From positions 1 through 53,658 of the forward strand of contig JAFYNZ010000046.1 in NCBI GenBank assembly GCA_017547845.1: 53,658 nucleotides of DNA. Reading direction: 5' to 3'. Positions 41,342-50,267 of the stretch are shown piece by piece (position 1 is the stretch's first letter; each line of letters opens with the position of its first letter). The position numbers and the translations under genes are program-made. This DNA is from Muribaculaceae bacterium. Lineage in GTDB: Bacteria; Bacteroidota; Bacteroidia; Bacteroidales; Muribaculaceae. The notes under the pieces are model-generated. The model had not been told where the DNA came from. It was given only the letters and a program-made list of their open reading frames with translations, and did not search any database.

Positions 41342-42792
41342 TACTCAGCCCCTCCGAAAACATCATCCCTGGTTTGTGTTGCACCGAAGATGTCACGCTG
41401 TCGCTGTGCTGCCTCTGTTGCCTCCTTGGTTATACGGTTCATCTCCTGGGTCTTATCCTTAACGAGAGGGTTAAGCTCGATAGCACCCTCTGTTGAGAGC
41501 ATACCAGCGTCTGTAGCCTTGGCGATGTTCTCGATAGCCTCCTTGATGTCCTCACCGAATGGTTCCTGGTACTCATGACCGATAACGAGCTTGTCGCACT
41601 CGCCCTTGAGAGCGATGTTCATCACGTTGCCGATAATCGATATCATGAGGTTACCAGTACGATCCAGGAGCTCATCGTGTGTCTCCTTGTGGCGTGATGC
41701 CTTGATATCCGCCAGGAGCATCATCTGCTTGAGAGCCTTACCCGATACGTTCGACAAGCCCTTCATACTCTCGAAGTCGATATTGGGCGTAAAGGTCTTA
41801 GTGAGAATATGCTTCTGTAGCCACTCAATCTCCTTCTGTTTGCTCTCTGGTGCACTATCCCAGGTTAGGTAATGTGCTGCCTTGGTCGCATCATCCTGGC
41901 CCTTTACGATGAGTGTCTTGTTCTCATCGCCCTTCTCGGGAAGGTTCTTGATTATATCTGCGTTCACGACAAACTGGGGGTCTGCGAAGTAGTCGTTGAT
42001 GTCTGCCGTCTTTGAACCGATATACTCCTCACGCTCGATGAGAGGCTCAACGCCCTTCCACTCCTTGTCCTGCTGGAATAGTATCACTGGAATCTTGCCG
42101 ATAGGGTTGTCCTCTGTCTCAACCTCCCAGCCAGTGATAGTACGCTTACAGCGATAGATGACATCGGGGGTGAAGATGTCGAAATGGTACGATGTCTCGG
42201 TGCTGCTATCCTTGACGTGGTAGCCCCAGGCGAACGATACGAGGTTCTCGTACATATCCCAGCGTGCGTATATCTCATCGCCCTTGCTTGCTGCGAGAAC
42301 TCGTATCTGGCAGTCGGGCTGGTTCTCGTTGTTGCGGAACACACGGAACAGCATGGCTGACTGTGTCTCCGCACCAGCGAGGCGTTTGCACTGGCGTATC
42401 TTGCTGTCGAAACGTGTACGCTTCACGAGGTCCTGGAACGCACGATAGGCATTGTCTGTGCCCTCGCTCTGATTAGTCCACTTGATAGGTCGACCATAGA
42501 TGAACACCACGGCAATTTCGTTGATGTACTGAGGGTAGTTGATGGGTAGTCTCCATCGCTTGACCACGCCTCTGCGTTCTCCTTTGGCGTTCTTGATGAT
42601 TTTGTCGGGGCGACGCATGACCTCGTGCTGCATAGGGTCATACTCCCTCATGGCTTCTGCGACAAGGGCTTCACGTGTGGAGAACAGCTCCTTAACTCGT
42701 GTGATGTCCTTTGCTGCTATAAGCTCCTCGAACTCTTGATTTCTGCCTACTACCGCATTGAGGTAGTTCGTAATCATGTTGATTAATCCCAT
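41341..42792 (-). CDS. Portal protein (SPP1 gp6-like)
   Basis: This 483-residue protein matches the SPP1-type portal family: an N-terminal helical region, conserved VVKRWRLPINYPQYINEIAV, the clip and stem region, GSKTADINDYF near 275, LSNVSGKALKQM near 350, and an acidic C-terminal end. It forms the dodecameric DNA gate and lies directly after terminase. Confidence 0.92.
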   Translation of the reverse strand: MGLINMITNYLNAVVGRNQEFEELIAAKDITRVKELFSTREALVAEAMREYDPMQHEVMRRPDKIIKNAKGERRGVVKRWRLPINYPQYINEIAVVFIYGRPIKWTNQSEGTDNAYRAFQDLVKRTRFDSKIRQCKRLAGAETQSAMLFRVFRNNENQPDCQIRVLAASKGDEIYARWDMYENLVSFAWGYHVKDSSTETSYHFDIFTPDVIYRCKRTITGWEVETEDNPIGKIPVILFQQDKEWKGVEPLIEREEYIGSKTADINDYFADPQFVVNADIIKNLPEKGDENKTLIVKGQDDATKAAHYLTWDSAPESKQKEIEWLQKHILTKTFTPNIDFESMKGLSNVSGKALKQMMLLADIKASRHKETHDELLDRTGNLMISIIGNVMNIALKGECDKLVIGHEYQEPFGEDIKEAIENIAKATDAGMLSTEGAIELNPLVKDKTQEMNRITKEATEAAQRQRDIFGATQTRDDVFGGAE

Positions 42793-42808
42793 TGTCTAAA
42801 AGTGTTAG

Positions 42809-44275
42809 TTAAAATAAAGCATCCACATCCTCGGGGATGTCTATATCATCATCCATAAAGTAGTTTATTGCATAGCCCAAAAGGTCCACATACTCATCGT
42901 GAACCTTTGTGGGGAAACCACATACCTCGTCGATGAACTCCTCATTCCATTCACCATCTACGAGAAACACACGTCCACATTCGACCTTTGGAGCTACAGC
43001 ATGTAGTCGCACATCCTTGGCATCGGTAGGTGTCGGCGTGTATGTCACATTTAGCTTGGTGCTCACCTCGAGCTGCTGTACCACGCTCTTACCATTCGCC
43101 TTTGGCTCAACACGGAGCGTACTTTGGCGGTCGTCATAGTCGTTGGCGTATAGGTACTCGGGGAGGAACTTTAGCAGTTCGGGGAATGTCTTGTAAACCT
43201 TCTTTGCATGGGTGATATAGATGTTGTTCTTGATTTTGCACGCTGCGATGATACCCGAAGGGTCGTTGTCTGTTTTCTTCTTCTTCTCATCGTATGCCGT
43301 GTCGAGGAAGAAGTGCATAGGCTCTCGGTAGCGTAGTGCTCGAAAGTCTGCGAACGATATGTGTCTGAACCAGTCCTCCTTGATGATGTTACCACCAGCA
43401 GCACTGGGCATCTGCATATACTGACCAGCATATCCTCGTGAGCCCAGGTCTACCTTTGCCTCATTCAGTACTGCTCTATTCAGTCGCTTGGGGTCAAGGA
43501 GACCATCGACATAGTGCTTGCGTAGCTCTATGGGCTTGACATCCTCGCAGTCCTCCGCTGGGAGACATATATGGCGGATGTTCTCGCCCTTCTTCTTGAG
43601 CGTATAGCCCGTGACATCCTCCTCGTGGAGACGCTGCATAATCGTAACCACTGGAGTATTCGCCTTGTCTACCTTACGAGAAGATAGCGTCTTGGTATGC
43701 TCATTTGCCGATGTTCGGAGCTGTTCAGACTCTGCCTGCTTGGGGTTCACTGGGTCATCATTGATGATTACGTGAGCGTGAAAACCAGTGATCGTGGCAC
43801 CAGTAGATGTGGCGTAGCGGTAGCCCGTATCAGTGTTCTCATAGTTTTGTTTGCCCGACTTATCCTTACGGATTTGGATATTGGGGAACAAGGCTCTGAA
43901 CTTATCAGAATGGATGATGTCCTTGCTCTTTGTGGCGTGCTCGATAGACAGACCACCAGAGTACGAGTTCGTGATTATTCGCAACGAGGGGTCTTGCGTC
44001 CATAGCCACACTGGCCACATGATAGTCACGATTGTCGACTTGGTTGTACCAGGGGGAATGTTCACGATAAGGTCATACGGCTTTGGCTCTCGTGCCACAA
44101 TGGACACAGAGAGCTTCTGCAATTCATCGCATAGAAACGGAATATGCCAGTTATAGGTAGGCTCCTCCTTGATTATCACATCCCAAAAGGTCTGGACAAA
44201 ATAGAAGAAGCTCTTCCTACACTGGTCAGCAACCACCCTCAATGCGAGTGTCGTATAATCTACCCTTGATATCAT
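42809..44275 (-). CDS. terL: Terminase large subunit
   Basis: This 488-residue protein has an ATPase domain with the Walker A-like PPGTTKS (74-80) and a TNSYSGGLS segment near 103. Its RNase H-like nuclease domain has FFLDTAYDEKKK near 320-331 and DIPEDVDALF at the end. It packages DNA into proheads. It overlaps the small subunit by 4 bp and is followed by the portal gene. Confidence 0.93.
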   Translation of the reverse strand: MISRVDYTTLALRVVADQCRKSFFYFVQTFWDVIIKEEPTYNWHIPFLCDELQKLSVSIVAREPKPYDLIVNIPPGTTKSTIVTIMWPVWLWTQDPSLRIITNSYSGGLSIEHATKSKDIIHSDKFRALFPNIQIRKDKSGKQNYENTDTGYRYATSTGATITGFHAHVIINDDPVNPKQAESEQLRTSANEHTKTLSSRKVDKANTPVVTIMQRLHEEDVTGYTLKKKGENIRHICLPAEDCEDVKPIELRKHYVDGLLDPKRLNRAVLNEAKVDLGSRGYAGQYMQMPSAAGGNIIKEDWFRHISFADFRALRYREPMHFFLDTAYDEKKKKTDNDPSGIIAACKIKNNIYITHAKKVYKTFPELLKFLPEYLYANDYDDRQSTLRVEPKANGKSVVQQLEVSTKLNVTYTPTPTDAKDVRLHAVAPKVECGRVFLVDGEWNEEFIDEVCGFPTKVHDEYVDLLGYAINYFMDDDIDIPEDVDALF

Positions 44276-44703
44276 TCCTTGGTGTTAAGTGCCTCTTGAC
44301 CGAGGCGGAGCAATAGCTCACGTTCCTCATCTGAAAGCTTCTCAATGTCAATCTCGTTGCTCTTGATTAGAGCCTCGCCATCCTTGCCAGTAATCTCCTG
44401 GCGTTCTGTGTAGCCTCTATCCTTCATCTGTGTCTTAGCATAGAAGATGAGCATTGTGGTGTCGCCCTCTTTCATCTTCTTGAGTATAAGGCTCTCGGCA
44501 AAGTCTTTCTGTAGCTCCTTGATGTCGTCTGCCTTCTCCTTGAATTCGGGGTCCTCGTTGTACCAGCGATAGAACGTCATGCGTGATATGTTTGCAGCCT
44601 TGCACGCTGACGCAATAATGCCACTGGTGTTAGCCAGTGCCTGGAGTAGCTCCTCCTTGCTCTGTGCCGTTCTCTCCTCAATCTTCTCCTCTCGTGTTGC
44701 CAT
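44272..44703 (-). CDS. Terminase small subunit-like HTH protein
   Basis: This 143-residue protein has an N-terminal helix-turn-helix (GIIASACKAANISRMTFYRWYNEDPEFKE) of the phBC6A51 type and a helical C-terminal part for oligomerisation. It overlaps terL and should recognise the packaging site. Confidence 0.8.
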   Translation of the reverse strand: MATREEKIEERTAQSKEELLQALANTSGIIASACKAANISRMTFYRWYNEDPEFKEKADDIKELQKDFAESLILKKMKEGDTTMLIFYAKTQMKDRGYTERQEITGKDGEALIKSNEIDIEKLSDEERELLLRLGQEALNTKE

Positions 44704-44704
44704 A

Positions 44705-45805
44705 CTACTTCTTACGTTTGATTACTCCATCTCGTTTCTCTGTGTCTCTGTAGAGGTCGCCTAATAGCACTCTATAGATGCGTTTCTTGGGGTCTCCAGC
44801 AATGAGCATCTGATACATGTGCTGATAGGTCTTGTTGCTCGTAGCCTCGTTTACACGCACATATAGCTTCTTGACATCCTTATATCCAGGGTAGTCATCG
44901 GGGCTAAGTGCAGCCTTTCGCATCTCCTCAATGAACATCTTTTTGTAGTCCTTGCCCTTCTCCGTCTCGAACTTCTGGTCCTGCTTTGATGAGCGGAACA
45001 TATCAGTATCCCAGTAGAGCATCACCAGGTCTGCATTTGGCTCACGCTTCAAGACACGCTCGTATAGGTCGGGGTAGAACTCCATGACCTTGGGCAAGCT
45101 CTTGATGGTGTCGATGCTGAAGAACTGCGATAGACGGAGCTTGTTCAATGGCACACCCACCTTGTAAAGGTAGATGTAGGTCATAGGTATCTGTAGGTTC
45201 GCACGCTGGATGTATAGCCACACATCGTTGTCTGTCCAGTCGTAGATAGGATAGATGTACTGGCCCTTGTTCTTTGAACTTGATATCGCTGCCTGACGCT
45301 GTATCGACTCTGACATACGCAAGCCCACCATCTGTGGGATGCTCTTGAATAGCCTTGGTGCGAACTTCTGATAGCTCATGCCCATCTCGAAGTCCTTGTG
45401 GTTGCGGATGGCGAACTTGGGCATGGGGCGTACCCATACGCTCTCCTTGCCTGGCTCCCAGCAGAAGAAGCTCTCATCGTTGGCGAGCTTGTTGCAACAG
45501 TTGTAGTGCTTGATAGGGAGACAGAACCAGTAGAACTTAGCTCCCAGAGACATGAACTTGCTTCGCCACTCAAGAGCGGTTTTCTCGACATCTGGATAGA
45601 TTGCTTCCTCATCGAAGAATATCACGATCAATCGGGAGAAGGATATGCCGTACTTCTGCATCGTTTTGATTACGATATCAGACATACAGATGCTATCCTT
45701 ACCTCCCGAAAAGCTCATCGATACGGTCTTGTTGTTAAGGAACGCCTCATATACTCTGCGTTCCGCTGCTTGAACGACATTTACGCCTAACTCTCGTGTT
45801 ATCAT
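44705..45805 (-). CDS. PAPS reductase-like (IbrA-like) ATP-pyrophosphatase
   Basis: The P-loop SGGKDS (33-38) marks the adenine-nucleotide alpha-hydrolase fold of PAPS reductases, ThiI and DndC. The middle contains a CC pair and more Cys (NCCNKLANDESFFC), and the length (366) and C-terminal extension resemble IbrA/DUF3440. The neighbour upstream is a ParB-like IbrB homologue, 11 bp away, as in known ibrAB pairs. Possible roles: thio-chemistry on DNA or RNA, or regulation. Confidence 0.8.
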   Translation of the reverse strand: MITRELGVNVVQAAERRVYEAFLNNKTVSMSFSGGKDSICMSDIVIKTMQKYGISFSRLIVIFFDEEAIYPDVEKTALEWRSKFMSLGAKFYWFCLPIKHYNCCNKLANDESFFCWEPGKESVWVRPMPKFAIRNHKDFEMGMSYQKFAPRLFKSIPQMVGLRMSESIQRQAAISSSKNKGQYIYPIYDWTDNDVWLYIQRANLQIPMTYIYLYKVGVPLNKLRLSQFFSIDTIKSLPKVMEFYPDLYERVLKREPNADLVMLYWDTDMFRSSKQDQKFETEKGKDYKKMFIEEMRKAALSPDDYPGYKDVKKLYVRVNEATSNKTYQHMYQMLIAGDPKKRIYRVLLGDLYRDTEKRDGVIKRKK

Positions 45806-45816
45806 GGGCAGCCCTC

Positions 45817-46353
45817 CTATCCACGAATAACACGGCGAGCCTCGCTAAATGTCTGCTCACCACGTGATGTTAGCATCTTCAAGAATGTCTCTCGGTCAAT
45901 CTTTGAGAGGCGGAAAATCTCCTCTCGGCTCATGCCTATCTTCTTGCTTATCTCATCCACGGTCAAGCCCTCTGCAAGGAGCTTCTTCACGATGTTCTCC
46001 ATAGGCTCGAGCAAGTGAGTGCCTCGAGCACGGTTGAATGTCACCGTACCAGCCATGTCATCTGTGGCGTTCTCGTGGGCTACGATAACGACTGGTATCT
46101 TGTTACCCAGCATTGTCTTCAGAGGTTCACGACCACTCACGCACCAGCGGTGAAAGCCGTCGATGATAGTGTAGTCGGGTCTGATTACTATCGGGAAACA
46201 GAAGCCGTTATTCAGAATACTCTCCATGAGGAGCTTGAGGTTCTTCTCCAGGACCTTGTTAGGGTTGTAGTCGTTAGGCTTCACCAGGTCTCTGTCGATG
46301 AACTGCAAGTTCTTCAGTGGGGCGAATAGGTCTTTGTTCTTAGTATTGCTCAT
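45817..46353 (-). CDS. ParB-like (IbrB-like) protein
   Basis: This 178-residue protein has the ParB/Srx N-terminal fold with LIRP-type strand (PIVIRPDYTIIDGFHRW), followed by an HTH (LTVDEISKKIGMSREEIFRL) and a basic end. The IbrB family always accompanies IbrA-like genes. It is not a partition protein here: no ParA and no centromere array. Confidence 0.8.
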   Translation of the reverse strand: MSNTKNKDLFAPLKNLQFIDRDLVKPNDYNPNKVLEKNLKLLMESILNNGFCFPIVIRPDYTIIDGFHRWCVSGREPLKTMLGNKIPVVIVAHENATDDMAGTVTFNRARGTHLLEPMENIVKKLLAEGLTVDEISKKIGMSREEIFRLSKIDRETFLKMLTSRGEQTFSEARRVIRG

Positions 46354-46364
46354 AGTTGTTCTGT

Positions 46365-46949
46365 TTAGATGTAGATTTCCTTACCGCAGTGTGGGCATAG
46401 CATAGTGCGTGCCGTCTGCATACCACTCTCGATGTCTTCACGCTCCTCATCCTGCTCCTCACGGACCTCCTGGGGGATGTCAGCCACCTGCTTCTCGTTC
46501 GACTTACGCTCTACGGGCTGTGTGAAGTCAACGCCCATGTTGTCCTTGACGTTCTCGTTGATGATAGCATCGAGGTAGTCAACACCGAAGCCGATGATAT
46601 CGACCTCGCCCACCTCACGGATGATGTCCTCAATCTTCGTGAAGTCCACATAGCTCATAGACTGAATCTTGTTGTCCTCGATGACAATCTTGAGCTTCTG
46701 CTTATCTGTGAGGCCTCGCAAGATTTTAACCTCGCCCTCCTTGCGACCAAGGTGCTCGAGTGCGAGCTTCTTGCCGTGACCACAGAGGATACGCATATCC
46801 TCATCTACGATGATAGGGTAATACTGACCATAACGCTCAATGCTGTCAGCAATCGCCTTAATCTGCTCGATAGGGTGAACGTTAGGGTTCTTCTCATAGG
46901 GAACGAGCTTTGCAAGCTCTACTGTCTTTGTCTCGTGCTTTACTGCCAT
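46365..46949 (-). CDS. ParB-domain protein with C-terminal zinc ribbon
   Basis: The 194 residues have a ParB-type N-terminal domain (LAKLVPYEKNPNVHPIEQI, RILCGHGKKLALEHLG) and a C-terminal half zinc site (CPHCGKE). It lies between two PAPS reductase-like genes. Such phage ParB/Srx proteins may be nucleotide-using enzymes or DNA-binding adapters. Confidence 0.8.
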   Translation of the reverse strand: MAVKHETKTVELAKLVPYEKNPNVHPIEQIKAIADSIERYGQYYPIIVDEDMRILCGHGKKLALEHLGRKEGEVKILRGLTDKQKLKIVIEDNKIQSMSYVDFTKIEDIIREVGEVDIIGFGVDYLDAIINENVKDNMGVDFTQPVERKSNEKQVADIPQEVREEQDEEREDIESGMQTARTMLCPHCGKEIYI

Positions 46950-46953
46950 AGTG

Positions 46954-47739
46954 TTATTTGTTTATTGATGTTAGAAATTCTCGTGCTGATGATATGTGTC
47001 GAGCTGCCGTCTGCACCACGCTTGGGTCTATTTCGTAGACCTCTGCCCATGAGTATTCTCTCTCGGGCCACAAGCCAGTGCCTTTGGTCCAGCCGTCTGT
47101 TGAGCCGTATAGAGACCAGGGTAGATTGTCGTGCAAGAAGTAGTGTATAACAGCCATCACCTCCTCGTGCTTCCAGTGAGCGATAGGATTATAGCGTATC
47201 TGCCCGACTCCAGTAGCATATATGTTCGAGCCACCTCTGCCCACATGGTTGCCATCCTGGGAGCGTCTGCCGAGAATCAGAAAGTTGATGCCCGTTCTCT
47301 TGCAATACTCACGCTGTCCTGCCCATTGAAGCTTCTCCATCCACTTGGAACTCATCTTTGCCTCAGAGGGGAAGAGCATATCTTGATGCTCAGAAAGCCA
47401 CTTGAGGTTAAGGTTGTCAAGCGTGATGGTCATCATGCCCTGGGGTTGGTTTCTGTATGCCCAGCGTAGAAAGTCGGGATATTCGAGTTCGGGGGCTGTG
47501 CAGAATACGCAACGGCGGATGCCAGCTCTCTCGCATACAACCTGGAGAGCGAGGCTATCCTTGCCACCGCTCCAGGCATAGGCTACGTTATGTCCTGCTG
47601 TCTTCTGCCTGATATCAGAAACGGTAGAAGCAACCAGTCTCTCTGCTTCTTCGAGAGAGACCAGTTGCTCGATGTTCTGCCAGGCTTTGACAAAGTCCTC
47701 GTTACTGGATGTCTGCTTCTTGCCTAACACTTGCTTCAT
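46954..47739 (-). CDS. Second PAPS reductase-like protein
   Basis: The P-loop SGGKDS (57-62) and the continuing ALQVVCERAG and FCTAPELEYPDF parts match the PAPS reductase family. The C-terminal portion has a KHEEVMAVIHYFLHDN segment. With 261 residues it is shorter than the first. It pairs with the ParB protein at 46365-46949. Confidence 0.85.
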   Translation of the reverse strand: MKQVLGKKQTSSNEDFVKAWQNIEQLVSLEEAERLVASTVSDIRQKTAGHNVAYAWSGGKDSLALQVVCERAGIRRCVFCTAPELEYPDFLRWAYRNQPQGMMTITLDNLNLKWLSEHQDMLFPSEAKMSSKWMEKLQWAGQREYCKRTGINFLILGRRSQDGNHVGRGGSNIYATGVGQIRYNPIAHWKHEEVMAVIHYFLHDNLPWSLYGSTDGWTKGTGLWPEREYSWAEVYEIDPSVVQTAARHISSAREFLTSINK

Positions 47740-47741
47740 AG

Positions 47742-48359
47742 TTAGTTGAAATGGAATGCGAGACCTGCCTGGATACTATTCGTGCCTTGGTCGTATTTGA
47801 GCTGCAACCAGTTGTTGTCTGAGAACTTAAATCGTGCGTTGGCAACGACACCTGGCTTATTTCGGACAGAGTAGCCGATATTCGCCACGAACCACTTGTA
47901 GCCGTAACCAGCTACGAACTGCAATCTGTCGCTATTACAGAACTTCTTGCCGTCAAACATATTCTCCCATGTAGTATCAACCATAAAGCCGAGAGGGAGC
48001 TTGTAAGTAGCAGAGAGGGTGTGTCTATACTCGTTCGCCTTGATATCGTAGATTGAGCGAGACAAAACATAGAACTTGTTCTTCACGTTGAAGTTGAGCC
48101 ACACCTGGGGAATGAATGCTCCCTTATTGATGTTGTACTGCATAACCTCTGTAACCGAGAACCAGTCGCACACGTTCTGCTTGTAGCCTACAAATGGGGC
48201 GATAGTCGTATTGCCGTCTTCGAGTGAGGTAGTGATTGGAGTCCACACACGGAAGCGTGTGGGCTGTGTGATACCATCATAAATCTGTGCTTTGGCGTTC
48301 GTAGCGAACAGAAGCGTAAGTGCTGTTAGTACCAGCGATAGTTTAATGCGATTTTTCAT
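47742..48359 (-). CDS. Outer-membrane beta-barrel protein, 205 aa
   Basis: Start 48359 is chosen as it opens with a clean SPase I signal (KNRIKLSLVLTALTLLFATNAKA, cleavage before Gln); the longer frame start lies in the symporter gene. The mature part has about 8-10 alternating strands rich in Tyr, Trp and Phe and ends with Phe-His-Phe-Asn, a beta signal. It is 34 bp from the symporter gene and probably forms a small barrel in the outer membrane. Confidence 0.75.
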   Translation of the reverse strand: MKNRIKLSLVLTALTLLFATNAKAQIYDGITQPTRFRVWTPITTSLEDGNTTIAPFVGYKQNVCDWFSVTEVMQYNINKGAFIPQVWLNFNVKNKFYVLSRSIYDIKANEYRHTLSATYKLPLGFMVDTTWENMFDGKKFCNSDRLQFVAGYGYKWFVANIGYSVRNKPGVVANARFKFSDNNWLQLKYDQGTNSIQAGLAFHFN

Positions 48360-48393
48360 GTTTCTTTTGCGTTTTAAGCGTGTTTCGTAATGT

Positions 48394-49815
48394 TTAGATA
48401 GTCTCGATTGTCTTATCCTTTTTAAGCAGAGAGATAGCACCCGACAAGCCGATAGTGAGTAGTGAGCCAGTCACAATCATAGGCACCCAGCCGTTAAGGT
48501 TGCCGATAGCGAAGATTGGCAGACCGATAACGAGTGATGCGAGGATGCCATAGAACAGACCGCTCTCGCTCATCTTATAGCCCTTGATAGCGAAGATTGT
48601 TGGGAGCATAACAGAGCTTCGGAGTGTACCATAGAACAAGAAAAGGTAAGTAATGGTGATGCCTGGGATGTTGGCAATACCGATAGCGAGAATAGCTACG
48701 AGAACCATTGCTGCACGAGCTACCTTCACAGAGTTAAGCTCGAGACCGCTTCTCTCCTCAAGACGCTTCACAACGTCGTGACCAGCCACTGATGATACCG
48801 CACAGAGGATGCTATCAACGGTTGAGATAAGACCAGAGAGAATGAGCAAGAAGAAGAGGTACAAGAACCACTTAGGAGTGAATGCGATAACAGCACTTAC
48901 GTTCACGAGCTGTGTGTCAGCGATAGGGAGCTCAGCACCAGCAGCGAAGAAGCCGAAGCATGACAACGCAATAGGCACGATGCCGAAGATGCAAGCTGCG
49001 GTAATCATTGTACGCTTCACGTGGTTAGGCTTCACAGCGAAGACACGCTGCCAGAACATCTGGTCACCGAATGTGCCAGAGAGCAAGCCGATAGTGGTAG
49101 GAATACCGAATGAGAGCATCACAGCGATACCAGTCTTGTCGAAGAAGTTGCCGAAGTCACCAGTGAGACCGCCCAAGCCGTTGAAGAATGTGTCAACACC
49201 AGCGTTCGATGTCATGATAGGCAAGCCGAGCAACAATACCGCTACGATAAAGCCCATCTTCACGAAGTCAGAAGCGATATTGCCACGGATGCCTCGTGTG
49301 AGTGAGTAGAGCAACGGAATAGCTGCAAGGATAATCGTGGTCCAAAAGAAGGGCAAACCAGTAACCTTGTGGAAGATTGTTGCACCAGCGAGGAGCTGAA
49401 CAGCGAGTGAGCATGTCTGCAAGCCGAAGCTCTCGATAAGGAACATGTTGTGTGCTCTGTTGCTGTACTTCTCACGGATGTAATCAGAGAATGTCCAGCC
49501 CTCGGGGCGAATCTTTCGCATCTTATTAGCGAAAAATGCAAAGAGGATGAGCGTTAGAATGTTCGGTATAACGAACCAAAATACGCCTACCCATCCCTGG
49601 GTGTAGGCTTTCTCTGCTGCCGTAAACATAGCTGGAGCCCATACCCACGTTGCAGCCATAGAGAACGCTGCGAGAAGCCAGGGGGCTCGTCTGTTAGCGA
49701 CCAAGAACTCCTCCTTGGTCTGCTCTCTCTTTCGTAGCATAAAGATAAGTGCTACCATTGCAAGGAAGAAGCCACCGATGAGCATCATTCCCTCAAACTG
49801 AGATAAAATTTCCAT
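48394..49815 (-). CDS. Sodium:solute symporter family protein
   Basis: This 473-residue protein has about 12-13 membrane helices and SSS-family motifs: EEFLVANRR near 35-43, FSDYIREKYSNRA near 110, a GTFGDQMFWQRVFA segment near 247 (as in DUR3-like members), and STVDSILCAVSS near 335. It should couple Na+ entry to uptake of an unknown solute. It has its own -7 box and operator. Such a transporter is very unusual for a phage. Confidence 0.85.
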   Translation of the reverse strand: MEILSQFEGMMLIGGFFLAMVALIFMLRKREQTKEEFLVANRRAPWLLAAFSMAATWVWAPAMFTAAEKAYTQGWVGVFWFVIPNILTLILFAFFANKMRKIRPEGWTFSDYIREKYSNRAHNMFLIESFGLQTCSLAVQLLAGATIFHKVTGLPFFWTTIILAAIPLLYSLTRGIRGNIASDFVKMGFIVAVLLLGLPIMTSNAGVDTFFNGLGGLTGDFGNFFDKTGIAVMLSFGIPTTIGLLSGTFGDQMFWQRVFAVKPNHVKRTMITAACIFGIVPIALSCFGFFAAGAELPIADTQLVNVSAVIAFTPKWFLYLFFLLILSGLISTVDSILCAVSSVAGHDVVKRLEERSGLELNSVKVARAAMVLVAILAIGIANIPGITITYLFLFYGTLRSSVMLPTIFAIKGYKMSESGLFYGILASLVIGLPIFAIGNLNGWVPMIVTGSLLTIGLSGAISLLKKDKTIETI

Positions 49816-49858
49816 TTGATGATTGAATTTTTAGTTAGTAACATTTGTCATGTCGTTG

Positions 49859-49866
49859 CAAATATA
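49859..49866 (-). promoter_or_regulatory. Symporter operon promoter -7 box
   Basis: TATATTTG on the minus strand, 43 bp before the symporter ATG. No TTTG lies at the -33 position; instead the palindrome at 49874-49888 begins 7 bp upstream, so it could be activated or blocked by the bound protein. Confidence 0.6.
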
Positions 49867-49873
49867 GTAAATA

Positions 49874-49888
49874 GTGCCTAATAAGCAC
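49874..49888. promoter_or_regulatory. Operator-like palindrome, site 4 (symporter operon)
   Basis: GTGCCTAATAAGCAC has nearly perfect dyad symmetry (GTGC / GCAC). Spacing to the -7 box is 7 bp, exactly 10 bp less than at the late promoter (17 bp). Confidence 0.65.
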
Positions 49889-49913
49889 ATATTTGCGTCA
49901 AAAAAAAGAGCGT

Positions 49914-50261
49914 TTAGCCCAGATAAGCGGTCACAGCCTTCACGAAGTCGTCGAAGCTTCGAACGATAACGTACTTGTTTCCGTGTATCTCAGCGTTTCT
50001 CTGCCACTCTTTCTGTGTGTCTGTCTGTCTACCCTTTGCGGTCTTGAACTCGATGCAGAGAGAGCCATATCCCTTTCGAGATACCAGGAGTATCATATCA
50101 GCTACACCAGCTGTCATGCCCTCGGCTTTCATTATGGCTGCTTCACGCTTGCCTCGTAGTCCTCCATTAGGCACAGCGAATAGGAGAGGCGAGAACTGCC
50201 CATACTGGTAATCGAACCAACGCTTACAAGTACGTTGTATCTGACTTTCGATATGTCTCAT
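49914..50261 (-). CDS. VRR-NUC domain nuclease
   Basis: This 115-residue protein carries the VRR-NUC motifs: an N-terminal Glu (ESQIQ), FAVPNGG, GVADMILL (catalytic Asp), and CIEFKTAKGRQTDTQKEWQ (E-x-K). It is probably a structure-specific (Holliday-type) endonuclease used before packaging. It is followed by the symporter promoter. Confidence 0.88.
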   Translation of the reverse strand: MRHIESQIQRTCKRWFDYQYGQFSPLLFAVPNGGLRGKREAAIMKAEGMTAGVADMILLVSRKGYGSLCIEFKTAKGRQTDTQKEWQRNAEIHGNKYVIVRSFDDFVKAVTAYLG

Positions 50262-50267
50262 ACCTCG

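Noticed and set aside
45817-46949. ParB-like genes as a plasmid partition system
   Set aside because: No ParA, no parS array, and both are paired with PAPS reductase-like genes.
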